Origin: Candidatus Zipacnadia bacterium
GTDB taxonomy: Bacteria > Armatimonadota > Zipacnadia > Zipacnadales > Zipacnadaceae
Direction of reading: 5' to 3'
Length of the DNA stretch: 11,600 nt
Assembly: GCA_029821215.1 (NCBI GenBank)
Contig: JALGTV010000059.1
Coordinates: 1 to 11,600 of the forward strand
Positions 1-6,324 of this stretch are shown here, one piece after another. The notes beneath the pieces were generated by a model. That model saw only the letters and a program-made list of their open reading frames with translations. It made no database searches and was not told where the DNA came from. The stretch's first letter is position 1. Every line of letters starts with the position of its first letter. The translations under genes were made by a program, and so were the position numbers.

Positions 1-240
1 GGCCTGTCTCTGTCGGTATATTAAATAACCACTGACCAGAGGAATCAGAAAGCCATGGCCATAATAATCACTGTTCCACCACCGCTCTACCATCCACACC
101 AATAGTTGCCAGTAAGCCGCCACCACCACGACAATGACAGCTACCAGCACCCACTGGGCCGGCCCGCCGGCCGTATCGGTTTGTTCTTTGTCTACATCTA
201 CAGGCTGCCCGGTGAATTCATTCACAGTCGGGGGCACCAC
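1..240 (-). CDS. Exosortase/archaeosortase-family membrane protein, N-terminal part (runs off the left edge)
   Basis: The minus strand reads open from a GTG at 238-240 to the window edge, giving 80 residues. After a polar stretch of about 29 residues comes a hydrophobic helix (about 30-51). It is followed by an aromatic segment, WWNSDYYGHGFLIPL at 54-68, and a YLIYRQRQ turn. The 'W...S.Y.HGFLIP....YL.....R' pattern is the N-terminal signature of exosortases (EpsH/Xrt family), polytopic membrane cysteine peptidases that process C-terminal sorting signals such as PEP-CTERM tails. The catalytic Cys, Arg and His lie in the missing C-terminal part. The start is uncertain: GTG at 238-240, GTG at 235-237 or TTG at 244-246 are all in frame, none has a good ribosome binding site, and a stop at 253-255 closes the frame. 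It begins right after the zinc-ribbon gene, so the two are probably co-transcribed. Confidence 0.75.
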   Translation of the reverse strand, partial: MVPPTVNEFTGQPVDVDKEQTDTAGGPAQWVLVAVIVVVVAAYWQLLVWMVERWWNSDYYGHGFLIPLVSGYLIYRQRQA

Positions 241-248
241 ATTCAATA

Positions 249-821
249 TTATTTAGCCCGACGTTTACGTTTATATCTGTGGTCGCTGTCATACAACGGC
301 GCAGAAATGACACCAGTGCGCATCAAGTAGATGACCACTCCCACACCCGCTCCCACCAGAGCCACCCCTGCTATCACTGCCAGACTCCCCCCCCACTGCA
401 CGATCCCTTCACCAAGCTTGGCCAGACTTTGTTGGATGGTGTGAAGAGCCAAGCCCATTCGCTCCAGCAATGAAGCAGGCATTGTTTGCTTAGAGGGCAG
501 GCTGCGCTGCGCCAGCCCGGTAATAATTAGATGCAGTAGGCCCGTGCCTATTAGGGCCACCAGAGCGCCCAAACCGGCGAAGCGGGCCATTTGTTGATAG
601 CTCAGCTTTTGCTGGCGTGATTTGCGGCGCACCCGGTGGCTATGGGACCAATCGGCCCCACAATACGGACAGACTCGGGCATTGACCGGAATGCGCTTGC
701 CGCAGAAGCAGACCCGATACTGCTTACGACCGCACTGCGGACATACATCCGCTCCGTCCAGAACAGCACCGCAATGATAGCACCTATCAGCCCTTGAGCT
801 GTTGTTATCTGCGCCTGTCAT
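249..821 (-). CDS. Zinc-ribbon membrane protein of unknown function
   Basis: 190 residues. The N-terminus carries two zinc-ribbon-like knuckle pairs: C14-x2-C17 with C27-x2-C30, then C38-x-C40 with C51-x2-C54. The second pair is unusual because its first half is CxC. A basic linker (about 63-72) leads to a first membrane helix (about 81-103). A polar/amphipathic stretch (about 105-142) and a second helix (about 145-167) follow, and the C-terminus is very basic (KRKRRAK). This predicts a cytoplasmic zinc module on a two-helix membrane anchor. I do not recognise a named family; double zinc ribbons of this type occur in many small bacterial membrane proteins. The start ATG is 25 nt after the glycosyltransferase stop and has only a weak ribosome binding site, suggesting translational coupling. 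Its position between a glycosyltransferase and an exosortase hints at a role in envelope assembly, which is inference only. Confidence 0.8.
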   Translation of the reverse strand: MTGADNNSSRADRCYHCGAVLDGADVCPQCGRKQYRVCFCGKRIPVNARVCPYCGADWSHSHRVRRKSRQQKLSYQQMARFAGLGALVALIGTGLLHLIITGLAQRSLPSKQTMPASLLERMGLALHTIQQSLAKLGEGIVQWGGSLAVIAGVALVGAGVGVVIYLMRTGVISAPLYDSDHRYKRKRRAK

Positions 822-846
822 CGTTACTTAGCCAATACTGCCGTAG

Positions 847-2505
847 CTATTCACTGGTCTGTTCAGTATCGGTCCCGGCTGCGAAAGGTATCTTGCGGTA
901 CAGAATCCAGGAGCCATCACCTATCCGCTCATGCACTACAAAGCCATGGAACGGCTGTATGTCCCGCGATAGGGACGCCCGCCAGGGCTTCGCCCATTCT
1001 TCAGTACGCTCAGTTTGCTCAGCACGCGCCACTAAGGGAGTCAACAGCAACCATTGAATCTGGCCGATAGCTTGTTGCATTCGCTCCAGGTCCTCGGTGC
1101 TGCGCGGCAGCCAAATAGCCGGAATATCGCCATGCCAGGCCAATAGCCAGGGGACATCAGTGATAATGGGCCCTGCTCCTGCTAATTCTGCCGCTTCCCG
1201 GCTCCAGCGCTCTATGATCCGCTCTTTCGGCTCCTCCCCCGGACGAGTGCGCTCAGTCAATGAGATGCCCAGCGGCACTGTATGGGCGATGAGTAACGCT
1301 CCCACCGCTATCACTGTGTAACGGATCTGCTCGCGAGGGCCCATATCCTGGATAAGGGGCCGAAATATACGCAGGAAGAAACCCGCCGCAATCACCGTTA
1401 CCACTGGTGCTAACGGATACAGCAATCGGTTACCCGGTGATACAATCACCAGAGCCAGGAATATTATTGCATATGTGCCATATAGCAAATACCTAATGCG
1501 CTCGAAGTTTCTGGTGCCCAGGGGAACCAAAATCGCCACAATAAAGAAGGCAGTTACATAAGGACCGCCCAGGCTGTTCAGGGTAAGGTACAGCCGTCCC
1601 ACTCCGCTTCTAACTTTCTCATATATTTCTACCGGGTGGTGGATAATGTAAGTGGGCAGTGTTTCGAGCTGTTCGGGAAAGGACCGATATAAAGTCATGC
1701 CCGGATTGCTGCGGGTCAGCATGGTAGTCTCATACCACCGCCAGCTAAAGAAAGGATTGCCAGTGACCGCATACATCCGGCAGCACCAGGGGATAATGAC
1801 TACAAATAGCCCGGCTACCACTGTCAGCAGTGCCCGGCTACGCTGCCGGCGCGGAGTGGAGTAGTACAGGTATATCAATACCGGGATTAAGCTCAGCACC
1901 CAAATATACTTAGTCAGGTAAATCAGCCCCAACAACAGCCCCGCCCCGGCCGCCAGCCACTGCCGCTGCTGCTGGCTTTGCCCATATTGGTACAGCACCA
2001 TTACCAGCCCGGTGAACAGCAGAGTCAATAGACTTACCTCTAATCCGGAAATGCTGTAGCTCAGGGTGGCTATACTGGTTACGTATAGCCCCACACCCAG
2101 CCAGGCAGTCCGGTAATCAAAAAGCCACAGCCCCAGTATAAACACCAGAGGCACGCTGAGAAGGAATGGTAGGCCACAGGCCAGCGCGGCAGCCCGCTGA
2201 TTGGGGCCCAGCATGCGCATAAACAGTGATGTTATCCACGGATGCAGTGGCGGGTAGGTCGCGTCGGGGTGCTGGTTGATGCGCAGACTTCGCGTTAGGC
2301 TTAGGGGCTTAATGAACTGGGTGGTGAAACCCTCACCTCTGGCCAGGTTGCGCGCTATCTGGGCGTAGTCCAAAGCGTTCGTATCAGCTAACCCCTTAAA
2401 CTGGCCAGCCATAAATACCAGATAAAGCAAGACCAGGGCCAGAGCTACCAACATATACAGGGCTACCTGACGGCCCCGATTTTGCCAATCATATCCTCCG
2501 AGCAT
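847..2505 (-). CDS. Family 39-like (ArnT/PMT-type) polytopic membrane glycosyltransferase
   Basis: 552 residues, with about ten or more hydrophobic helices over residues 14-425 and a soluble, probably extracytoplasmic, C-terminal domain of about 120 residues. After the first helix comes the loop DTNALDYAQIARNLARGEGF (41-60), which matches the GT39/ArnT loop holding the catalytic acidic residue (D46 is the candidate). It is followed by HPDATYPPLHPW at 79-90, matching the family 'PPLyP' signature. Members use a polyprenyl-phosphate sugar donor and glycosylate lipid or protein on the outer face of the membrane; the acceptor here cannot be told. The ATG at 2503-2505 is preceded by AGGAAG at an 8-nt spacing, and a promoter sits at 2559-2587. 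It is the first gene of a three-gene leftward unit ending in an exosortase, which fits exopolysaccharide or surface-glycan loci. Confidence 0.85.
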   Translation of the reverse strand: MLGGYDWQNRGRQVALYMLVALALVLLYLVFMAGQFKGLADTNALDYAQIARNLARGEGFTTQFIKPLSLTRSLRINQHPDATYPPLHPWITSLFMRMLGPNQRAAALACGLPFLLSVPLVFILGLWLFDYRTAWLGVGLYVTSIATLSYSISGLEVSLLTLLFTGLVMVLYQYGQSQQQRQWLAAGAGLLLGLIYLTKYIWVLSLIPVLIYLYYSTPRRQRSRALLTVVAGLFVVIIPWCCRMYAVTGNPFFSWRWYETTMLTRSNPGMTLYRSFPEQLETLPTYIIHHPVEIYEKVRSGVGRLYLTLNSLGGPYVTAFFIVAILVPLGTRNFERIRYLLYGTYAIIFLALVIVSPGNRLLYPLAPVVTVIAAGFFLRIFRPLIQDMGPREQIRYTVIAVGALLIAHTVPLGISLTERTRPGEEPKERIIERWSREAAELAGAGPIITDVPWLLAWHGDIPAIWLPRSTEDLERMQQAIGQIQWLLLTPLVARAEQTERTEEWAKPWRASLSRDIQPFHGFVVHERIGDGSWILYRKIPFAAGTDTEQTSE

Positions 2506-2558
2506 GGCATCTACTTCCTAACTGTGCAAATGGAAGTTGAACCCCTTACTCTTGTTAC

Positions 2559-2587
2559 ATTGTAGCACAAACTACCGCCGCGAACAA
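2559..2587 (-). promoter_or_regulatory. Sigma-A-type promoter for the glycosyltransferase - zinc ribbon - exosortase unit
   Basis: On the minus strand, TTGTTC (2582-2587) and TACAAT (2559-2564) are separated by exactly 17 bp, matching four and five of the six consensus positions respectively. The site lies about 55 nt upstream of the glycosyltransferase ATG and just downstream of the hairpin that follows spoVS. Hairpin then promoter is the expected order at a transcription-unit boundary. Not tested experimentally. Confidence 0.6.
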
Positions 2588-2605
2588 CTGCCACCCGCTA
2601 TAGCA

Positions 2606-2631
2606 GCGACCTCGGCACACGCCGAGGTCGC
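2606..2631 (-). terminator. Strong hairpin after spoVS, probable end of the recA-spoVS transcript
   Basis: A perfect 11-bp GC-rich stem (GCGACCTCGGC at 2606-2616 with its complement at 2621-2631) encloses a 4-nt loop, 29 nt past the spoVS stop. No U-tract follows on either strand, so it is not a textbook intrinsic terminator. It may instead be a Rho-assisted terminator or a 3'-end stabiliser. Being nearly symmetrical, it could act on either strand, but no rightward gene ends here. Confidence 0.55.
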
Positions 2632-2660
2632 ATATGATAACAAAAGCTCTCTGGCACCAA

Positions 2661-2924
2661 CTACTGGCGAGGCTCAACAAATAGTTTGATAGCTGTCCTC
2701 TCATTACCGTCAATCTCTACATCTACAAAGGCCGGATAACACAACAAGTCCACGCCGCCCGGAGCCAGAAAGCCCCGGGCAATAGCAATGGCTTTAATAG
2801 CCTGGTTGAGCGCTCCGGCCCCGATAGTCTGTAGTTCCGCTTCGCCATACTCGCGAATCGTTCCTGCCAGTGCCCCAGCCACCTTATTAGGATCTGATTT
2901 CGAACCTACTCTGAGAACGCCCAC
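2661..2924 (-). CDS. spoVS: Stage V sporulation protein S (SpoVS)
   Basis: 87 residues, matching the usual size of about 86. The conserved core is clear: SDPNKVAGALAG, the IGAGALNQAIKAIAIARGF block, then PGGVDLLCYPAF and ERTAIKLFVEPR. SpoVS is a small Alba-like nucleic-acid-binding protein needed for coat assembly and the late stages of sporulation in Bacillus. It also occurs in some non-sporulating lineages. A longer frame reaches 2978, but the GTG at 2922-2924 has a strong AAGGGGG ribosome binding site 8 nt upstream and gives the family length. The upstream 18 codons are therefore leader. It is the last gene of the conserved rny-ymdB-spoVS group and is followed by a strong hairpin. Confidence 0.95.
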   Translation of the reverse strand: MGVLRVGSKSDPNKVAGALAGTIREYGEAELQTIGAGALNQAIKAIAIARGFLAPGGVDLLCYPAFVDVEIDGNERTAIKLFVEPRQ

Positions 2925-2932
2925 AGTTGTTG

Positions 2933-2939
2933 CCCCCTT
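2933..2939 (-). promoter_or_regulatory. Ribosome binding site that sets the spoVS start
   Basis: AAGGGGG on the minus strand, 8 nt before the GTG at 2922-2924. It rules in favour of the 87-residue form over an 18-codon longer frame whose own start lacks comparable support. Confidence 0.7.
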
Positions 2940-2994
2940 GCTTGGCGGTTGCCTGTCCTGGTTCAATTTAGACTGCAATCCTTCGCTCTGTTGT

Positions 2995-3000
2995 ATTATA
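2995..3000 (-). promoter_or_regulatory. Candidate -10 element upstream of spoVS
   Basis: A perfect TATAAT on the minus strand lies about 70 nt before the spoVS GTG, in an AT-rich gap of 184 bp (2925-3108) that separates ymdB from spoVS. No recognisable -35 TTGACA lies at 16-18 bp, and I see no clear sigma-H pattern, although spoVS in Bacillus is sigma-H dependent. The same gap holds a short tandem repeat of ATGTACT (about 3021-3034, plus strand). A separate spoVS promoter is plausible but unproven. Confidence 0.35.
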
Positions 3001-3108
3001 GCTGTTATTACCTATTATCTATGTACTATGTACTATTGCTACTGAGCTATTGATATTAGTGTACTGTAAGCGTCTATCGTCTGCCCAAGCCAATAATAGT
3101 GCTAATGA

Positions 3109-3915
3109 TTACTGCTTATCGGTTAGCGGGGACTCGTAATAGGTCCGAATTCTGTCAATACGTTCCGCCAGTCCCGTATGTTCATTACATTTTACCACCA
3201 CACCCGATAATATACAAGGGCCTTTTTTAGGCACAGTGAATCGGGCGGGTAATCCCGTCAGGAAGTGTTTGAGCGGGCCCTCACTCTCCACTCCGATAAC
3301 TGTATTGGTTGCACCGGTCATTCCGCAGTCGGTTATGAACGCGGTGCCCGCACTCAGTATCTGCTCGTCGGCCGTCTGCACGTGGGTATGAGTGCCCAAC
3401 ACGGCCGCTACTTTGCCATCCATAAATAATCCAAAAGCCTTCTTCTCCGAAGTGGCCTCAGCGTGAAAATCTACGATTATCACGTCGGCGTCTGGGGTTA
3501 GGGCCTCAACCTCCTCCCGCCCCCGCCGAAAGGGACAGTCCATCGGATCCATAAACACGCGGCCCAGCAAGTTGACTACGCCCACCCGGACACCGCTGTG
3601 GGCCTGGTATACTTGCGCTCCGCGGCCGGGAACACCCGGGGGATAATTGGCGGGGCGCAATATCCGCCGATCTGTTTCCACCAGCTCATAGGCTTCCTTT
3701 TGGGCCCAGATGTGGTTGCCCGAGGTGAGACAATCAGCACCACCGTCCAAAAGTTCGGCAGCGGTGTTGATCGTCAGGCCATATCCTCCTGCCGCATTCT
3801 CTGCGTTTATAATGGTAAAGTCAGCCTGGTGTTCTTGGATAAGCTGCGGCAGCAGCACTCGGACTGTTCGGCGTCCCGGTCTTCCTACCACATCGCCAAT
3901 AAACAATAAGATCAA
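3109..3915 (-). CDS. ymdB: YmdB-family metallophosphoesterase (2',3'-cyclic-nucleotide phosphodiesterase)
   Basis: 268 residues, close to the usual length for this TIGR00282-type family. Metal-binding motifs appear in order: GDVVGRPGR (7-15, D8), NAENAAGGYG (37-45, E39/N40), SGNHIW (65-70, N67/H68), DFHAEATSEK (149-158, H151) and GTHTHVQ (174-180, H176/H178). In Bacillus the enzyme hydrolyses cyclic nucleotides and influences biofilm versus motility decisions, with effects linked to RNase Y. The start is TTG at 3913-3915 with an AGGAG ribosome binding site 8 nt upstream. It follows rny by 44 nt, the usual rny-ymdB pairing. Confidence 0.95.
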   Translation of the reverse strand: MILLFIGDVVGRPGRRTVRVLLPQLIQEHQADFTIINAENAAGGYGLTINTAAELLDGGADCLTSGNHIWAQKEAYELVETDRRILRPANYPPGVPGRGAQVYQAHSGVRVGVVNLLGRVFMDPMDCPFRRGREEVEALTPDADVIIVDFHAEATSEKKAFGLFMDGKVAAVLGTHTHVQTADEQILSAGTAFITDCGMTGATNTVIGVESEGPLKHFLTGLPARFTVPKKGPCILSGVVVKCNEHTGLAERIDRIRTYYESPLTDKQ

Positions 3916-3959
3916 ATCAGTTACTCCTCACCCAATACTGCCTAATGTCTAACCGCCAA

Positions 3960-5513
3960 TCACTTGGCGTATTCCACACTGCGAGTCTCGCGAATTACCG
4001 TCACCCGGATCTGTCCCGGATAGTCCATTGCGCCTTCAATGCGTTCAGCTATCTTTTTGGCTAACCGGTGCGCAGCCAAATCATCAATCCGATCGGGTTT
4101 AACCATCACCCGCACCTCACGGCCAGCCTGGATGGCGTACACCTTTTCCACTCCGTCAAAGCTGATGGCGGTATCCTCCAGAGTTTCCAGCCGCTTCAGA
4201 TAACTCTCCAGGGTTTCGCGGCGGGCTCCGGGGCGCGCGGCGGATATCGCATCGGCGGCTTGCACCAGTGCGGCTTCTATTGACCTAATCTCTTGGTCGT
4301 CGTGGTGGGCAGCGATACAATGTTGGATCTCTTCGCGTTCACCGTGAGTGCGGGCAATCTCAGCACCTATCAGCGCATGGGGACCATCACGTTCAAAGTC
4401 CACCGCTTTCCCCAGGTCGTGAAGCAATCCGGCGCGGCGAGAAATCGCCACTCGCGCCCCAATCTCGGCAGCCATTATTCCGGCCAGATGTGAGACCTCC
4501 AACGAGTGCCGCAATACGTTCTGGCCGAAACTGGTACGGAATTGCAGCTTCCCTAACAGTCTGATGATCTCAGGGTGCAACCCCGTCACGCCAGTTTCGA
4601 TGGCCGCTTGTTCACCTGCCTCCCGAATACGTTCCTGGGTGGTTCGCCGCGCCTTGTCCACCATTTCTTCTATTCGGCCTGGATGGATGCGGCCATCTTC
4701 AATCAACCGCTCCAGCGCTATTCGCGCCACTTCCCGCCGCACCGGATCGAAACCACTTATCACTACTGCTTCCGGGGTATCATCAACGATAAGGTCAACA
4801 CCGGTAAGCTGTTCAAAGGCCCGGATATTGCGGCCCTCCCGGCCGATAATGCGACCCTTCATATCGTCGCTGGGCAAGGCTACTACCGAAACGGTGGTCT
4901 CACTGGTGTGGTCCACCGCACAGCGCTGGATAGCCTGACTGATAATGCGGGCCGCGATGCGGTCGGCTTGTTCCTGCGCCTCTCGTTCGTGGCGCTCGAT
5001 TAGTTGGGCACAATCCCGACGTGCCTCCTCCTCGACCTTCTCCATCAGATACTCCCGGGCTTCAGCCCGGCTCATTGACGATATCCGCTCCAGTTCTACC
5101 TGTTGCTCATTGATAAGCGCTTCCAGTTCCGCTTGCTTCTCAGCGATCTGACGCGCCTGGTTGTCCAGTTGCTGGGCTTGGGCCTCTATTTGCGCCTTGT
5201 GCTTCTCCAGACTATCTTCCCGACGCTCCAGCCGTCTTTTGGTATTCTCCAAATCAGCCCGTTGGCCCTTAAACTCGTTCTCCAGTTCTACTCGGGCCGC
5301 CAGTCGCTCTTCCTTGGCGGCAATCTTCATTTCCCGCCGCTCGGTTTCCAACCGTTTCTGCGCCTCCGCCACCTTCTCCTGGGCCTCATCCTGTACGGCT
5401 CGCAATCGCCGCCGTAACTTGGCCATAGAGATGCTCAAAAACACCAGTATCCCCATACCAATCAAGCCACTGGCGCCAGCTATTATAAGGCTTGTATTTG
5501 AAAAGGCGTCCAT
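3960..5513 (-). CDS. rny: RNase Y, membrane-anchored endoribonuclease
   Basis: 517 residues from the chosen start; the Bacillus protein is 520. Layout: an N-terminal membrane helix (about 8-30), a long charged coiled coil rich in E, K, Q and R (about 33-200), a KH RNA-binding domain with GRIIGREGRN at 220-229, and an HD metal phosphohydrolase domain with HS at about 352 and HDLGK at 365-369. RNase Y starts mRNA decay at the inner face of the membrane as part of the degradosome-like network. An ATG 16 codons upstream is open, but the ATG at 5511-5513 has GGAGGTGG 8 nt before it and gives a normal N-terminal anchor. The gene lies between recX and ymdB as in many Firmicutes. Confidence 0.96.
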   Translation of the reverse strand: MDAFSNTSLIIAGASGLIGMGILVFLSISMAKLRRRLRAVQDEAQEKVAEAQKRLETERREMKIAAKEERLAARVELENEFKGQRADLENTKRRLERREDSLEKHKAQIEAQAQQLDNQARQIAEKQAELEALINEQQVELERISSMSRAEAREYLMEKVEEEARRDCAQLIERHEREAQEQADRIAARIISQAIQRCAVDHTSETTVSVVALPSDDMKGRIIGREGRNIRAFEQLTGVDLIVDDTPEAVVISGFDPVRREVARIALERLIEDGRIHPGRIEEMVDKARRTTQERIREAGEQAAIETGVTGLHPEIIRLLGKLQFRTSFGQNVLRHSLEVSHLAGIMAAEIGARVAISRRAGLLHDLGKAVDFERDGPHALIGAEIARTHGEREEIQHCIAAHHDDQEIRSIEAALVQAADAISAARPGARRETLESYLKRLETLEDTAISFDGVEKVYAIQAGREVRVMVKPDRIDDLAAHRLAKKIAERIEGAMDYPGQIRVTVIRETRSVEYAK

Positions 5514-5521
5514 AATGTGGA

Positions 5522-5529
5522 CCACCTCC
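5522..5529 (-). promoter_or_regulatory. Ribosome binding site that sets the rny start
   Basis: GGAGGTGG on the minus strand, 8 nt before the ATG at 5511-5513, nearly complementary to the 16S rRNA tail. It selects the 517-residue form over the 16-codon longer frame. Confidence 0.8.
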
Positions 5530-5532
5530 CAG

Positions 5533-5561
5533 TTGCTATGTATTAGACTCATAACTGTCAA
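5533..5561 (-). promoter_or_regulatory. Weak candidate internal promoter before rny
   Basis: A perfect TTGACA (5556-5561, minus strand) is followed after 17 bp by TAGCAA (5533-5538), a poor -10. It lies in the 145-bp gap between recX and rny, a reasonable place for a separate rny-ymdB promoter. Support is limited to the -35 hexamer. Confidence 0.22.
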
Positions 5562-5590
5562 TGTACTCTGCTACCCATGCTTCGTGTCTA

Positions 5591-5674
5591 CCCCAACTAC
5601 CTCAGCAATTTCTCCCCGCTCTCCTCCTCCATTGCCCCTCCCCTATTACCTGCTCAACTCATTCCCCGTTCCCC
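5591..5674 (-). other. Cluster of six GGGG tracts at the recX-rny junction (possible RNA G-quadruplex)
   Basis: The plus strand shows CCCC at 5591-5594, 5614-5617, 5635-5638, 5640-5643, 5664-5667 and 5671-5674, which are GGGG in the minus-strand transcript. They span the recX stop codon and the start of the recX-rny gap, and the sequence between them is purine-rich. Some spacers (1 and 3 nt) suit quadruplex loops while others (about 17-20 nt) are long, so folding is only possible, not shown. Confidence 0.35.
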
Positions 5675-6291
5675 ACGGCTGCTATAACTTGTCGGATAAC
5701 TTCATAGGAAAACCCCCGCCGCCGCAGGTAGCCATACAGCCGGCGGCGCTGTGAGGCTGGTTCTATATCTGCCAGCCGCGGCAGATACTTCTCCACCGCT
5801 TCCCGCGCCTGTTGGCTCTCATCATAATCGGCTAACTCCTGCTCTATGACTGCCTCGGCTAACTCCCGACTTATCCCCGCCTGCCTTAGCTTCTCAAAGA
5901 TCGCCTGCTTGCCCAGATTACGGCTCCTGGTGAGGCTCTGGATCATTTGCCGAGCGAACCGCTCATCATTTACCAGGTCCAGCTCCACTAATCGGTCTAT
6001 TACCCGACTGATTGTCTGGCTATCAAAACCCTGCTGGTGCAGCCGGCGGGTCAGCTCTCCGCGGCTGCGCGGCCGATATTCCAACAGCCTCATAGCTGCC
6101 GCGCGGACCTGGCTAATCTGCTCTTCGGTCGCGATCTGCTCCAGCGTTTCAGTATTGACAGACTGCTGTGGCCGCAAACCCAGGTCAACCATTACCTGCT
6201 CATCCACACCCACGGCAAATTCCCCATCAACAAATATAGAATAGCGATGGGGATTGCGTTTCTGTCGCTGGATGGCCGTGATCTTTGGCAC
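5659..6291 (-). CDS. recX: RecX, regulator of RecA filaments
   Basis: 210 residues from the GTG at 6289-6291, all consistent with RecX. There is an N-terminal beta-rich segment (FVDGEFAVGVDEQVM), then three-helix repeat units with the hallmark AAMRLLEYRPRSRGELTRRL, DRLVELDLVNDERFARQ and a C-terminal RRRLYGYLRRRGFSYEVI block. RecX binds within RecA filaments and limits or remodels their growth during repair and recombination. A TTG five codons upstream is also open, but GAGGGGG at 6298-6304 sits 6 nt before the GTG and would lie inside the longer frame, so the GTG is preferred. It begins 33 nt after recA, the usual recA-recX coupling; note that the recA reading frame here is broken. Confidence 0.93.
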   Translation of the reverse strand: MPKITAIQRQKRNPHRYSIFVDGEFAVGVDEQVMVDLGLRPQQSVNTETLEQIATEEQISQVRAAAMRLLEYRPRSRGELTRRLHQQGFDSQTISRVIDRLVELDLVNDERFARQMIQSLTRSRNLGKQAIFEKLRQAGISRELAEAVIEQELADYDESQQAREAVEKYLPRLADIEPASQRRRLYGYLRRRGFSYEVIRQVIAAVGNGE

Positions 6292-6324
6292 TTGCTTCCC
6301 CCTCAATCTCCTACTCAGATATAC

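Noticed and set aside
3015..3040. The ATGTACT tandem copy as a regulatory repeat or CRISPR-like unit
   Set aside because: Only two short copies in AT-rich DNA, easily a chance occurrence.
5161..5754. A 197-residue plus-strand frame opposite rny and recX
   Set aside because: Composition (Ser, Arg, Ala runs) and position antisense to the rny coiled-coil mark it as a shadow of the coding strand.
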